Shown: positions 30,244 to 41,010 of the stretch, in pieces
Layout: every line of letters starts with the position of its first letter
How positions within the stretch are numbered: position 1 is the stretch's first letter
Assembly: GCF_947172395.1 (NCBI RefSeq)
Contig: NC_069090.1
Span: 5,404,291-5,468,290 of the forward strand
DNA length: 64,000 nt
Source: Bicyclus anynana
Taxonomy: Eukaryota > Arthropoda > Insecta > Lepidoptera > Nymphalidae
Reading direction: 5' to 3'
Notes under the pieces: generated by a model
Database searches by the model: none
What the model saw: the letters and a program-made list of their open reading frames with translations, nothing else
Told to the model about the DNA's origin: nothing
Position numbers and translations under genes: made by a program

Positions 30244-30424
30244 AAATATGACGTGTCTCTGACGGTGAAGGAAAACATTGTGAGGAAACCTGCATACCAG
30301 AAAATTTTCTTAATTCTGTGTGTGCGTGAAGTCTGCCAATCCTCATTGGGCCAGCGCTATTGGCCTTATCCCTGTCATTCTGAGAGGAGACTCGAGCTCA
30401 GCAGTGAGCTAAATATGATGAATC
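30244..30424 (+). mobile_element. SINE B, 5'-truncated
   Basis: AATATGACGTGTCTCTGACG, GTGAAGGAAAACATTGTGAG, GTCATTCTGAGAGGAGACTC, and an end at AATATGATGAATCTGG. An 84-codon ORF (30253-30507) runs through it and is incidental. Confidence 0.85.
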
Positions 30425-31059
30425 TGGATGTCCAGTTAGATTGCTGGGGAAAGTTTCTTCTAACCGCCAAATCTCCCTACAACTCTGCTCATAGACTGTT
30501 CGCATGAGACCAAAAAAAAAAACATTTCATATTTATAATTTCAAGTCAAAATAAACATGGCATGGATATTGACTTCTACAATGTCCTTGCCCTTTTCAAG
30601 CGTGACGTGACTTGTTTCATAGAGAAGTTAACGTTTCTGTCTGTCGTGACCCAGCTGTGAGACACCACGACCGGAATAACAAATTGGCGCCAATACATTT
30701 TATTTTTGTTATATTGACCTACATTTGGAGGAAAATCTATAACACAATAAGCAAGGGTGAACCTCTGAATCAACCTTTTTAACCTTTTCCCGCTTATAGG
30801 CTTTATCATACACGTGTGAAATTATGGACACGCATAAAGCTATTATTACGTTTACGTAACATGATTTTAGGATTCCGTACCTCAAAAGGACCTGTTTGTC
30901 TGTCTGTTTGTCGGTATACCTGTCTATCAAGACCCTTTATTTAAGGATTGCGGGCAGGTATTAAGTGTAAGTTAAATGTAAGCCGTATACTCAGGTTTAC
31001 GGTCCCATGAAGTTGTGAAAAAATTTAACTTCTAAGTTTACGTACATTATAATTTCTTA
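30425..31059. other. No gene seen
   Basis: AT-rich; a TGTCTGTCTG tract near 30897 is typical of a Helitron-like fragment but no end is visible. Confidence 0.4.
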
Positions 31060-31240
31060 TAGTTTTACTTTCTGTGTGAAGGTGGAAGCTGATCCAACGG
31101 CCTCCAATCATTTTTATCATTAAGGCACTCATCAATGGTGTAGTAACCTCGACTAAGTAAATGTTTTTAACACATTGCTTAGAGCTATGCATTGGCAGGT
31201 CCATCACAGTCTTAAGAGATCTTGTTGTAGAAGTGTACAC
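31060..31240 (-). pseudogene. LINE ORF2 C-terminus, family L-PSH
   Basis: On the minus strand one frame reads RGYYTIDECLNDKNDW followed by RPLDQLPPSHRK and a stop, the C-terminal end of a CR1/Jockey-type RT polyprotein. It is the same end as at 15712. Upstream codons contain stops. Confidence 0.6.
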
Positions 31241-31715
31241 CCAAGCCTACAAAAGATTTTTTTACTCTTAATGCAGAAATATCTAACTTATGCCCGTGTC
31301 TAGTAAGACGTGGGTTTAAATCTCCTTTTCGTTTGTACAAATTAATATTTTGTCTTACATAGACTCAGACCAATTATAGAAGGACCTGTATCGCACTCAT
31401 AGTCACAAACAAAATTGTCTGTCATTTTCTGAGAAAAACGAGCTTAGATTTGATATATATCTTATACTAAACCAGAAGTTTTTGTCCGTTTTTTACACCA
31501 TTCAACTACACAAAAAAAGTATTTTTACGAAGCTCTTTAACCGACGAACACGATTACAACTGTTTATTATATATAAAATAATATACAACTGTTTAATATA
31601 TTATTTTAGAGACAGCTTTTATAATCGCATTAGATCATTGATCATATACTTTGACAGAAAAGTAACACCTAGCGGCAGGTCCTATACAAATTGGTCTGAG
31701 TACACAGATTATGCT

Positions 31716-31717
<2 letters not shown>

Positions 31718-31763
<46 letters not shown>
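31718..31763. repeat. (AT)n microsatellite
   Basis: An uninterrupted AT dinucleotide run of about 46 bp. It explains the Ile-Tyr run of the ORF crossing it (31482-31874). Confidence 0.95.
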
Positions 31764-31764
<1 letters not shown>

Positions 31765-31766
<2 letters not shown>

Positions 31767-32327
31767 ACAGGCTACGATTGGCTTGCGGTGTCCAGCAGAA
31801 TGCGTACGATAGACAAGCGTTCTTTGTTCATAGTTCTTGTTTGGCGTGAGAAGAAAGGAAGATATAGCGGATGATAGGTATACTTAATAAGGATTTCGGG
31901 AAGGTGAAAGAGACAGGTAGCTTTCTTAAGGTTTTAAAACCGATGTTATAGTGTGAGCTCTGTCACGAATAGCCTACGTTTATTAGGTTGATAACGCAAC
32001 GAGCTCGTCAAAGGTAGGCCAGTAACCGCTCTGACGCCCTCTAGCCCGTTTAACTAAACACATGAACATTTCACAGGAGCGCCGCACCAACGTCATTAGT
32101 CGTTTAGGGCGGTATCCGTCACCGGCTAATCTACATACATTTTGCTCGTGGCAGAGATTGAATGGATAACTATTGGAACGCTTGATTATATTAGCAAGAT
32201 TGATTGGTTTATTACCTCCCGGTGCTTGGTTGATTAGGTCCCATGTGTGTTTTATAAAATCAGAGTAGCAGAGTTAAATTAAAATTAGCTTATACATAAA
32301 AACTTTGTTTTTTTTTTATAAGTTTTA
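31765..32327. other. No gene seen
   Basis: Mixed-composition sequence with no ORF, tRNA-like motif or repeat shared with this window. Confidence 0.45.
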
Positions 32328-32490
32328 GCAGACTCAGAAGTGATTACATAAATAAGAAAACTAATGTCGAACAAAGGTTATTAAGATTCACAACATTTGT
32401 CAGGACAACTTAATTAACAAATCAAACTGTAATAAGATCCTAGATTGGCAGAGAACGACCTTGAGTGAAGTCACGCACTTGTGAACGTTG
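32328..32490 (+). repeat. Interspersed 150-bp repeat (R150), copy 2
   Basis: TAGCAGACTCAGAAGTGATT, GTCAGGACAACTTAATTAAC and ACCTTGAGTGAAGTCACG. It shares order and spacing with 13369-13522. Confidence 0.6.
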
Positions 32491-32920
32491 TGTGTAGGGT
32501 TAAAGGCGCCTGTGACAGATATCTAACACTCCCCTTTTCCACTCAAGTCACTCTCCCCGCCTATCCCAAGTAACCCATAAAGAATTACACAACAAGAGAT
32601 GTGGATGGCTCGATCGTCACGAGCACACTGAAGCCGTCCGTACCGCAAGTCGTTGAAACGCGGCGATAAGATATTTAAAACACAGATACTACACGCAACC
32701 AATATTTAATATCTTGAATTTATCCTATCTACCGATTGTAGAGTAGATTTTCTTAGAAGGCGGTGCCAAAAAACACCTACCCACTCTTATAATGCCGATT
32801 ATTGGTTAATTTTTGATTTCTTACATTTCACTGGCCCACTTTCGCTGTTTTAATGTTAGGACATGATTTTACTTTGGAGCACCTTCTCATTTATTACATA
32901 CTAATTCAACATTACTATTA

Positions 32921-33130
32921 GTATGTCTATATCTAATGAGATGCGGAGGGGTGAAAGTCATATTACCAGAAGAATGAAGAAATTGCAAGTGGAAGGACAC
33001 AAAAGGAGACAAAGCCAAAGAAGAGATGGTTTGAGTGTGTGCAAGAGTATAGTAAAGGGAGTGGATAATGAGTTGACGAGTAATAGAGACGAATGGAGGA
33101 GATCAAAAAATATGTACTCCAAAGAGTGAA
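32921..33130 (+). pseudogene. Remnant of a second RTE/CR1-type LINE C-terminus
   Basis: 68 codons: residues 7-60 (MRRGESHITRRMKKLQVEGH ... LSVCKSIVKGVDNELTSNRD EWRR) recall the C-terminal zone of LINE polyproteins, with the pattern V-x-RR...L-x-VEG...RR...G...C...VKG-V...RDEWRR. The key GRP motif is degraded. It is distinct from the RTE at 798. Confidence 0.45.
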
Positions 33131-34269
33131 TCTCTACATACACAAAAACGTTAGACATAGCAGCGACTTTATTTCCGCATACGAAATATTTTTGAATCAA
33201 AGTTAGCGGCAATTTTAAATGGAGATTTTTGATTTTTTTTTATCGAGATTTAATAAAACACTTAATATTTTAACTAAAACTTAAAGAAACCAACTGAGAA
33301 AAAAAAAAGACAAAAACGCTACCCGGGATCGAACTCAGAATTATAATATTGTATCTTTGGTTATACACCACTAGTCCAAATATAATTAAGATGAAATTAT
33401 TGTACGCTTACTATCTTATTCCTGTACCTAATTTAATTTCGCAACCAACACATGCATAATCTCTTATATCCAAAAGTCTTTGTACGGAAGTTTTGGCCCC
33501 TTGGAGGAGATTGACATATTTCTCCAACCCCACCCACATAAGTGGAATAACGCACTTTATCTAACTGCCTACGAATTGGAGTATGGAACAACAAAAATAA
33601 ATATTTTCTCTGCATGCGCATTTAAAAAAAAACTATATGTTCTTGACCGCAAAAACGTTTTGAATAACATGTGCATATATTTGTATAGTAATTGAGAGGT
33701 TCCATAGAAAAGTCCATAACGCGCGTTGCCGAAAATCCTTTCTATAAATCCCTCATATTAAATGTAGGTACAGCGTTCTTGTTTCAAACATTTTGCGGGA
33801 TTGAATTCCGCGAAGTGCAGCCACTATTGAAAATGGAGCCGTAGTAGCATTTTATTTTCGTCTAAACTCTTTGAACTAGGTATATTATGTTAACATCAGT
33901 ACGAATAGCACTTACTAGAGCGCAAACTGCATATATTTTTTTCAAAATTCAAGTTACCAGCGCGTTCACCGTCATGGATTTTTTTTAAAATACTTTATGC
34001 ATTTTTTCTGTAAATACTTAAAAGCGTGTAAAGAATGAGTGTAGCTATATATATTTTTAAGCTTTTATTTTAGCTGTTCATTTTGTAAAATTCTACAAAC
34101 AAGTTAAACGGTTAAAAAAAATCATCCTACTACTATACATCCTACATTACTAAAAATATTTTTTTAAGGTTTTATTTGACGGTTTTTTTATTTATTTTTT
34201 GTCATTTAATTTTTTTACACTTAGTGATTACACTAAAAATTCTAAAATAATTATTATTTTTTTTACGTA
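33131..34269. other. No gene; AT-rich with one tRNA-like SINE head
   Basis: Apart from the SINE-like head at 33318-33386 I see only AT-rich sequence and short ORFs (for example 33480-33695) without domains. Confidence 0.45.
33318..33386 (-). mobile_element. tRNA-like SINE head (unassigned)
   Basis: On the minus strand ACTAGTGGTGTATAACC resembles an A-box and GAGTTCGATCCCG a B-box, about 30 nt apart. No cloverleaf, so not called a tRNA gene. Confidence 0.45.
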
Positions 34270-34541
34270 GGTACCTACGAAACTAAAAAGGGAAAAATAG
34301 CATTATAATATTTTTTACCTATTGCTTAATTTGAAGTCGGTGCCAATCCCGTGTGGTGCTGATATTAGTCGTTAATGAAAAAAAGCACACGAAAAAGAAG
34401 AATGTCTGAGAAACGAAAATCTTTATGATATATTCACTTTACGCTTTGAATGAATATATTCACTGGCTTGGCTCCTTCAAAGTGATCAATAGGTAGAAAA
34501 TATTATAATGTTATTTTTCCCTTTTTAGTTTCGTAGGTACG
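34270..34541. mobile_element. MITE M2 with 52-bp terminal inverted repeats
   Basis: 34270-34321 and 34490-34541 are complementary with about three mismatches, starting GTACCTACGAAACTAAAAAG. The spacer of 168 bp carries TTAATTTGAAGTCGGTGCCA, a phrase also found at 50066-50085. No ORF. A non-autonomous DNA transposon; superfamily not identified. Confidence 0.72.
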
Positions 34542-35337
34542 TTTATGTTTTGAAGTTATATTAAAAAAAAATTGTTATGGATTACGGAAGTCTTAAAATT
34601 AAAAAAAAATCAATTATGTATGATATTTAATGCAGAATTATTGATTGATTTTGTGTAATTAACAACTCATTTATCTACATCAATAAGTACTTTTGAATGC
34701 ATTTTGTTATATATTTAAAATATAACGTAAATGCAATTCTACATATTGAAGTGGTAAGAGCAATCTAGCGTAAAATTCCTTTGAAGTGCTAATTTCAATG
34801 AACTCTTTGGAGGGAACCGAAGTGAAGCCTTGTTGTCGCCGCTTCGTTTCCGGGAAAAATAAATAACGTTGTGCTGGTGTTTTTTGGAAAATATAAAGCG
34901 AATATGTTCTACATGACCGCACGAAAAGCGTATTGTATTTTTTTGGGTTTAGAATTGAGGTTATGCACAAAATATATTTGCATGACACACGTCAGCTAAA
35001 ATACACAGATACGAATACGACTGAACACAACACAAAAATTCGCACCTACCCACAACATTAAGTTGAAATGGTTTACTAAAGGAGACATAATATGCTTAGA
35101 TCATTTGGTGTTTTAATAGTGCCTACTACTTACGATTACGATCTAATTCTAACTTTATTCAAAATAAATCTTAAAAAAACTCAGTGCCTTGGCAATCACG
35201 CTCCAAGAAACAACTGATTGGTCAACAAAAAGAGATTTCTACATTAACAACTTACCTACGAACAATGATAACATCATTGCCTATGAAGATATCTAATAAG
35301 TACTAGGTACATATGTACGTATTGAGAATAAGGAATG
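34542..35337. other. No gene seen
   Basis: AT-rich. A 93-codon minus-strand ORF at 34707-34988 has no recognisable domain and no supporting context. Confidence 0.45.
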
Positions 35338-35430
35338 AGTATATAAGAGGAGAGGAAGGTCAAAGAAGAGATGGTTAGATTGTGTGAAAGAGGACATGTG
35401 TGGAGGACAAAGGAGTGGATGATGATATGT
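35338..35430 (+). pseudogene. LINE C-terminal scrap (RTE-like, second family)
   Basis: One frame reads RRGEEGQRRDG and the next RGRSKKRWLDCVKEDM, the zone rich in GRP/KKRWLD found near the end of RTE-like polyproteins. It ends in GGATGATGATATG. Too short for a firm family call. Confidence 0.4.
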
Positions 35431-35491
35431 ACGTATTGAGAAATTACCAGATGGTATCTAAATTATTAGGTATTAGAATTAATTAAAAGTC

Positions 35492-35697
35492 AACCCATAT
35501 TCGGCTCACTGCTGAGCTCGAGTCTCCTCTCAGAATGAGAGGAGTTAGGATATAGAAATGACAAAATGAGAATGACACATAAGATTATGATGTATTTTCC
35601 TCCCCCTCGTTCTTATATCAATCATCATCATCATCATTATCAACCCATATTCGGCTCACTGATGAGCTTAAGTCTCCTCCTTTTGAGAGGAGACTCG
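35492..35697 (-). mobile_element. Two adjacent SINE B 3' fragments
   Basis: 35492-35550 (AACCCATATTCGGCTCACTG, CTCCTCTCAGAATGAGAGG) and 35625-35697 (ATCATCATCATCATTATCAA, CCCATATTCGGCTCACTG). Both are minus-strand 3' ends, separated by about 75 bp of other sequence. The second keeps its (TGA)n tail. Confidence 0.8.
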
Positions 35698-35699
35698 TA

Positions 35700-36086
35700 T
35701 CGTCGTCGTATTACATAATTATTAGCTCATTAATGTGTATACTGACTAATGAGAGATCAAATTAAAACTGATATAAAATCAATTTGTTCTAAGTAGTCTA
35801 CATTTAACAAACCGTTAAACAAATGTAGCAGAATTATCCTGAAACTATCAAGATAAACAGTTAAATTGCTAAAAATAACAGTTGTTTGTTGAAGTTATAC
35901 ACTATTCGTCCAAAAGGAAGGAAATCTTCGTTAAGTTTACATTTAATTTCGCCAGTGTTTGCTGGTTCATTGCGATCCGAGTTAATTAATGTTGCACTGC
36001 TTGTGCCTTTGAAAACTTTCAATCTACGTGATTTTGTAATTTTAGTTATCAAGACTTGGCGAGCCGGTGGCCGGCTATATTCTTGA
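35700..36086. other. No gene seen
   Basis: AT-rich; overlapping antisense ORFs at 35861-36086 have no domain. Confidence 0.45.
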
Positions 36087-36295
36087 CTAGCTGACGCCGC
36101 GCGGTTTCACCCGCGTGGTTCCCGTTCCCGTAGGAATACAGGGATAATATATAGCCTATAGCCTTCCTCGATAAATGGGCTATCTAACACTGAAAGAATT
36201 TTTCAAATCGGACCAGTAGTTCCAGAGATTAGCGCGTTCAAACAAACAAACAAACAAACAAACAAACTCTTCAGCTTTATTATATTAGTATAGAT
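36087..36295 (-). mobile_element. H1 Helitron, full length (best-preserved copy)
   Basis: CTAGCTGACGCCGCGCGG, GGTTTCACCCGCGTGGTTCC, AATACAGGGATAATATATAG, GATTAGCGCGTTCAAACAAA repeated (CAAA)n, and ATTAGTATAGA. Both ends are intact. The hairpin pairs CGCGG with CCGCG. Confidence 0.92.
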
Positions 36296-36314
36296 TGTCT
36301 TATCTTATATAATA

Positions 36315-36802
36315 GGGATGGTGACAGTTTTTATATAAATTAAGAGTATGCTAATAGCAAAGCAATTTTGTAAAAGTAACAGGGTATCTGCGATCATTAC
36401 TTTCGGAGCTACAGGGATTTAAAGGGTTTGCAGCGCTGCCGCGGATTCCAGAAAAACGCCCCATACAAAACGGCACGAACTAATGACGTCGTAGGTAATG
36501 TAATGATCGTTAGATTTGTATGTGCGTTTAAACAAAATTACTAATATCTTTGTTATTTGTGCGTTTAAGTTTATAGTTCTTATATTAAAAAATGTCACAT
36601 TTAATGTAAGGAAGCTAAAGCTGTAAGAATTTTCATCTAATTACTATAAAAAAAATTTAATAGATTTGGAAATTTTATAATCTCATTTATTTTGCAAATA
36701 TGCAGACAATCTTTGCTTTTTATGTATAAATTAGTTAACATTGACCTAATTTACCCGAATGTATCATAAAAATCAATATATTCAAACCTAGTCATCATCC
36801 CC
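36315..36802. mobile_element. MITE M1, copy 2
   Basis: Inverse orientation to 4376-4832: GGGATGGTGAC on the left and GTCATCATCCCC on the right. The two copies align throughout, with indels around the middle (ATGACGTCGTAGG). Confidence 0.7.
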
Positions 36803-36809
36803 AATTATT

Positions 36810-37050
36810 TCTTTGCCGCAGTTGGTAAATGCTGTGGTTCCCAACAGAGAGATCCTTTTACATCAACATTTCCAATTCGTACAGCAATGATTTGGAATGC
36901 CCTTCAGGCGTCTGTGCTTTCTGACACTTATAATTTGAACACCTTCAAAGCAAGAGTGAATAGGCATCTTCTATGTAAGCGCGCTCTAACTTAGCCAGCA
37001 TTAATGCTTACAATCAGGCTTAATTGTTGTCAAACGCAATTCTATATTGC
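36810..37050 (+). pseudogene. LINE ORF2 C-terminus and 3' end
   Basis: In one frame 36866-36994 reads SFPIRTAMIWNALQ then SDTYNLNTFKARVNRHLL and ends CKRALT and a stop. The pattern PRT...WN.LP...YNL..FK.RVN..LL is the C-terminus of insect non-LTR retrotransposon polyproteins. The frame upstream is shifted. A short 3' UTR follows. Confidence 0.62.
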
Positions 37051-37059
37051 ATAAAAAAA

Positions 37060-37476
37060 ATCCTGGGTTTGACTCCCAGCACGGGTCAGTTTAGGATTTA
37101 ATATTCTCTTCTTCGGTTTTCTCGTAGCGACTTTGACCTTACCTATAAGCCCACGCATATACCTGTATCGTTTTATGTACAATGTATTTATGGACTCGTC
37201 AACTATTCGATTGTCGCCATAATAGAAATCATCAATAGAATTTTTCATTGAACAATCATCAATACATAGAAATAAAATTGAAGTGTATGTCTGCGATTTG
37301 AAATTTAATGTGCAAATAATCAAAAGCGTTGTGTATACGATATTAAACACAAATAAACTTTTTTGTCTGTCTGTTGTTTGGGCTGAAACAGCTGAAACGA
37401 TTTTATTATAATAGCAAAAAGAGGAGGACTCATTATCCCGGGATTAATTCAAAGCACATATTCATATTCATTAGAG
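37060..37476. other. No gene; possible tRNA-like B-box
   Basis: TGGGTTTGACTCCCAGC near 37064 resembles a SINE B-box with no clear A-box. The minus-strand ORF 37042-37350 runs over it and is not supported. Confidence 0.35.
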
Positions 37477-37478
37477 TC

Positions 37479-37802
37479 GTGATAGTCCAGTAGATATGAC
37501 CTCTACCTCCGATTCCGGAGGGCTTAGGTTCGAATTTGATCCGTGGCATGCAGCTCCAGTCCTCTAGCTTTTCAGTTGTGTGCATTTTAAGAAATAAAAT
37601 ATCGCGTATCTCAAACGGTGAAGGAAAAACATCACGAGGAAACCTGCATACCTGAGAAAGTTCTTAATTCTCTACGTGTATGAAGTCTGCCAATCTGCAT
37701 TGAACAGCGTGGTGGACTATTGGCTAGCCCCACTCATTCCGCGAGGAGATTTGTGCTCCGCGGTGAACCAAATATGAGTTGTCATGATGATGATGATGAT
37801 GA
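37479..37802 (+). mobile_element. SINE B, full length
   Basis: Head GTGATAGTCCAGTAGATATG (A-box side), B-box GGTTCGAATTTG (mutated), body CAAACGGTGAAGGAAAAACA, 3' block ATTCCGCGAGGAGATTTGTG and a clear (ATG)n tail at 37777-37802. Confidence 0.9.
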
Positions 37803-38152
37803 TAAACCATAAACCATAAACATAAACAAGCATAACCATAGTGGAAACGAGTTTAAACTTAGACGAAAATAGTTCTTTTTACAAACGAAAGTCTAGTCTA
37901 CACTTTTGAGACACTCGATCACAGTAATGAAGGCGTTCTCTTTGCAAAGAAAACTAGAACACAAATTATCAATTCTGAAATGCAAATTCGCTGACATGCT
38001 TTCGGTATGCAAATTTTCATATCATGAAACGTTACGGCTCACTTTTCGAAAGTGCACTCTGCGCGCCGCGAATGAGTATGACTGTGAGTGCTCTAACTTT
38101 TGCCGCGTTATCACTTGCGTCTGTATTAACTGCGAGCTGGCAATATTACTCG
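37803..38152. other. No gene assigned
   Basis: A 105-codon ORF (37906-38223) spans this stretch and runs into the H3 Helitron. It is Cys-rich (about nine Cys) but shows no known domain, and its 3' part is transposon sequence, so I treat it as incidental. Confidence 0.4.
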
Positions 38153-38325
38153 CTAGCGGACGCCTAGCGGTTTCAGCCGCGTATTTCCCGTTCCTGTGGG
38201 AATACGGGATTAAGTATAGCTAGTGGCACTTACAAATAAAGTGGTTTTCTATTGATAATAGAGTTTTATTAGATCCAGAGATTACCTTCTACAACCTCAC
38301 AAACTTTACTTTTATTGTAAGTGCC
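38153..38325 (-). mobile_element. Helitron-like element, family H3
   Basis: CTAGCGGACGCCTAGCGG, GGTTTCAGCCGCGTATTTCC, CACTTACAAATAAAGTGG, AGATTACCTTCTACAACCTC. Same order as the copies at 41561, 44530, 52140 and 57896. Confidence 0.65.
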
Positions 38326-38348
38326 TGAAGTATTTAGAGACTAATTTT

Positions 38349-38600
38349 TAACTTCTGCGGGAAACATAGCGTTTTTCGCGATAAAAAGTTGCCTATTATC
38401 TTTATCAGCTTATTTTAACGGCTCTTTGTAAGGCCAGAGAAGGTTACATTTGGTGTTTAGATCTACTACGCTGCTCCAGGCGGGTTGGGTATATTGATCA
38501 AAAATCGTCTGTGTTGCAGTGAAAGTTCCATTAAATCGGTCCAGCCGTTTCAAGATAGACGGACAAACAGACATACAAACATTTTATTTAAAAAGAACTT
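38349..38600 (-). mobile_element. Helitron-like fragment (H5-related)
   Basis: CTGCGGGAAACATAGCG, GATAAAAAGTTGCCTATTAT, AAATCGGTCCAGCCGTTTCA and GACGGACAAACAGACATACA. The terminal hairpin is absent. Confidence 0.5.
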
Positions 38601-38666
38601 GAGAAAACATACTTATTTTGAAATCATGCTCAGATACCGAGTTTAAATTTATTTATATTATGTTAT

Positions 38667-38820
38667 CATCAACGTCATCATTATCAGCCGATAGACGTCC
38701 TCTGCTGGACATAGGCCTCTTGCTTGATATCCTCGGTCCACCTAGTGGGGGTCGGCCAACGCTTGCCGGTGCGTGGTCGCTATTCCAGCACCTTGGGACT
38801 CCAACATCCATCGGCTAACT
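38667..38820 (-). mobile_element. RTE 3' fragment
   Basis: Minus-strand RTE end: TCATCATTATCAGCCGATAG (tail complement), ACGTCCTCTGCTGGACATAG, GGTCCACCTAGTGGGGGTCG and CCTTGGGACTCCAACATCCA. Internally shortened. Confidence 0.8.
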
Positions 38821-39004
38821 ACTAAATTATGCGGCCTGCCCATTGCCATACATAATGTAATCTTCAAAAAAAAAAAGGTTATGCTATGTATTGATAATGA
38901 AATAATACTATCAATAATATAATTAAATTTTTAAACCGTTTTTGAACTTTAATTAGACTGCCTAAACTTTATTCTTTTTTGCTATTTACACGATAGCATA
39001 ATAA

Positions 39005-39245
39005 AGTTTATTTTTAAATTTTTGTCTGTATGTCTTTCTGCCTATCTGCCTTTCTGTTTGTCCGAGCTAATCTCTGTAATGTCTGAAACGAATTTTATGG
39101 GAGTTTCACTGGAAGATAGAGGAGGTTATGGAACAACATAGGGGCTACTTTTTATCCCGAAAAAATAACTGCTCATATAAATGGTTCCCGCGGGATTTGT
39201 GAAAAACAGAATTTCAAGCGTATACGAAGTCACGGGCGTCTGCTA
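39005..39245 (+). mobile_element. Helitron-like element, family H5
   Basis: TTTGTCTGTATGTCTTTCTG, GCTAATCTCTGTAATGTCTG, CACTGGAAGATAGAGGAGG, TTTATCCCGAAAAAATAAC, then a decayed hairpin ACGAAGTCACGGGCGTCTGC and TAA in place of TAG. Confidence 0.6.
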
Positions 39246-39339
39246 ATCGATACTGTTATTCCTATTGGTACTGACTGGGTTCCGGCATCCTTACTTAAAT
39301 ACCTTACCCTAATTTATTTATCAATACAGTGTCTGTCTT

Positions 39340-39532
39340 CGATACAGTGTCTGTCAACACACATTGGATCCCCAGCAACACTCCATGAGGCGTTCGGCGA
39401 CCTGGGTGGCCTTCTAAGATTCTGGAGCGAGCTCGGCTGGCTGGAGTGACTCCGGCGGGGACCAGCACCAAATGAACCTACGTACAACGGTCAACCACAA
39501 ATGGCCTAGTACGAAAGAAGAAGAAGAAGTCT
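39340..39532 (+). pseudogene. LINE C-terminal remnant with (GAA)n tail
   Basis: One frame reads HWIPSNTP, a stop, then VRRPGWPSKILERARLAGVT, recalling the GRP...K.LE.....AGV zone at the end of LINE polyproteins, and runs into AAGAAGAAGAAG (39519-39530). The family is not identified. Confidence 0.42.
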
Positions 39533-39534
39533 GT

Positions 39535-40055
39535 CTTCGATTTCAAAATACCTGTTTGTTCCAGTGTTTCTGTTGTTCCAAGTACCATTTCTTCTTAACC
39601 GGCTACGGAACCCTAAAAATGTGTGGATTTCCTATTAATTTATAATACGGTCCGTGCACGGGTATCTCGGTACCTACTCCAGTTATGCGGATACCGGAAC
39701 AGACAACCGCCGCAACTATAATGGACCGCGAAGAAATAATAGAACGTACAAAGTACAACGGGAATGCATGAATACAAAGAGGAATTTTCTCTTTGAGTTA
39801 AATGTTAAAAACGTTTCATATCAAAACACATGTTTAGTTGCAAAGCGAGCGGGCACAAAGATAGCGCTTTTCCCGCAGTCGAGAGATATTTAACGTTTCC
39901 CTTGCACCCAATTTATATGATGTTCCACTATACTAATAATGGAAACACCACAAAGAGCGCCTGTGAATAAAATGTAAATAAACCTGTTGGTAGTTTAAAC
40001 TGACATAAATAATAAAACCTGAAAAAGAAAAATGCTTTAACATAAATAATTTTGT
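39535..40055. other. No gene assigned
   Basis: A 79-codon ORF (39654-39893) is polar and without a recognised domain. No repeat shared with this window. Confidence 0.4.
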
Positions 40056-40059
40056 CGGA

Positions 40060-40118
40060 ATTCGCGCGACTAGGTTTGAACCCAGCAAGGTTTTTAATCA
40101 TGAGAATGAGGTTCATCA
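40060..40118 (-). mobile_element. tRNA-like SINE head (unassigned)
   Basis: Minus strand GTGATGAACCTCATTC...GGGTTCAAACC gives a plausible B-box and a weak A-box side. Short and isolated. Confidence 0.3.
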
Positions 40119-40239
40119 CAATACAATGCGATTACAAGTGCTAACGAAAATCATCAAAGCAATTTATTGCTTACGTAGAAGAAATTATACCATTTTTGAC
40201 AACATTTTACGTTTTTCTCAATTTTCTTTTCTGGTTAGA

Positions 40240-40466
40240 AGTAGGATGAAAATCCATACCCCTTTCGATTTCTACACGACATCGTGCAGAAACGCTAAAT
40301 CGCTTGGCGGTACGTCTTTGTCGGTAGGGTGGTAACTATCCAGGGCCAAAGCCTCCGACCAATTAGACCTGGACCTATTAAAATCTCAATCGACCCAGTC
40401 GGGGATCGGACCCGGGACCTCAGTCTTGTAAATCCACTGCGCATACCACTGCGCCGCGGAGGCCGT
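40240..40466 (-). mobile_element. SINE A, head and body
   Basis: AGGATGAAAATCCATACCCC, GGCGGTACGTCTTTGTCGG, GGGATCGGACCCGGGACC (B-box complement, one change), CACTGCGCCGCGGAGGCCG. The 3' hairpin module is missing. Confidence 0.88.
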
Positions 40467-40714
40467 TAAAAGCGAGGGTCAGGCCTGTCTCCATATTGAT
40501 CTACTACGTCTTGGCTAAGCTACGTTGCCCAGACTCGACCAGACCAAAGGCTTGGACTGTGTAAATATTTAAGTACAGCTATCTGATGTGAATTCCGACA
40601 ACTTAGTATATGTAGATCACATTATATAAAACTGTCGACAGAGGCATGGATGGGGGTGCAACCAAATCTGGAATGTTAATAATAAAAATAATCTCAATAT
40701 ATTTTCATACACCA

Positions 40715-41010
40715 ACCCAGGATATCTCTGTCTTCGATTCGGAGGGCGTAGGTTTGAATCCGGTCCGGGGTATCCAACCTCCAACTTTTCACTTAAGTGC
40801 ATTCAAAAAAATTAAATATAACGTGTCTCAAACGGTAAAGGAAAAGATCGCGAGGAAATCTGAATACCTGAGAATTTTCTTAATTCTCTAGGTGTGTGAA
40901 GCCTGCCAATCGGCATTGGGCCATCGTGGTGGACTATTGGCCTAACCCCTCTCATTCTGAGAGGAAAATCGTGCTCAACAGTTAGCTGAATATGGGTTGC
41001 TTATTATGAA
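40715..41010 (+). mobile_element. SINE B
   Basis: GATTCGGAGGGCGTAGG, B-box GGTTTGAATCCGG, GTGTCTCAAACGGTAAAGGA, TAACCCCTCTCATTCTGAGA and GCTGAATATGGGTTGC. The A-box part has been replaced by an unrelated flank. Confidence 0.85.

Noticed and set aside
31482..31874. 130-codon ORF
   Set aside because: Its middle is an Ile-Tyr run produced by an (AT)n microsatellite, with no domain on either side.
36241..36265. CRISPR-like short repeats
   Set aside because: (CAAA)n in a Helitron body; no spacers, and the genome is eukaryotic.
37906..38223. Small secreted Cys-rich protein
   Set aside because: There are several Cys but no signal peptide, and the C-terminal third is encoded by a Helitron end.
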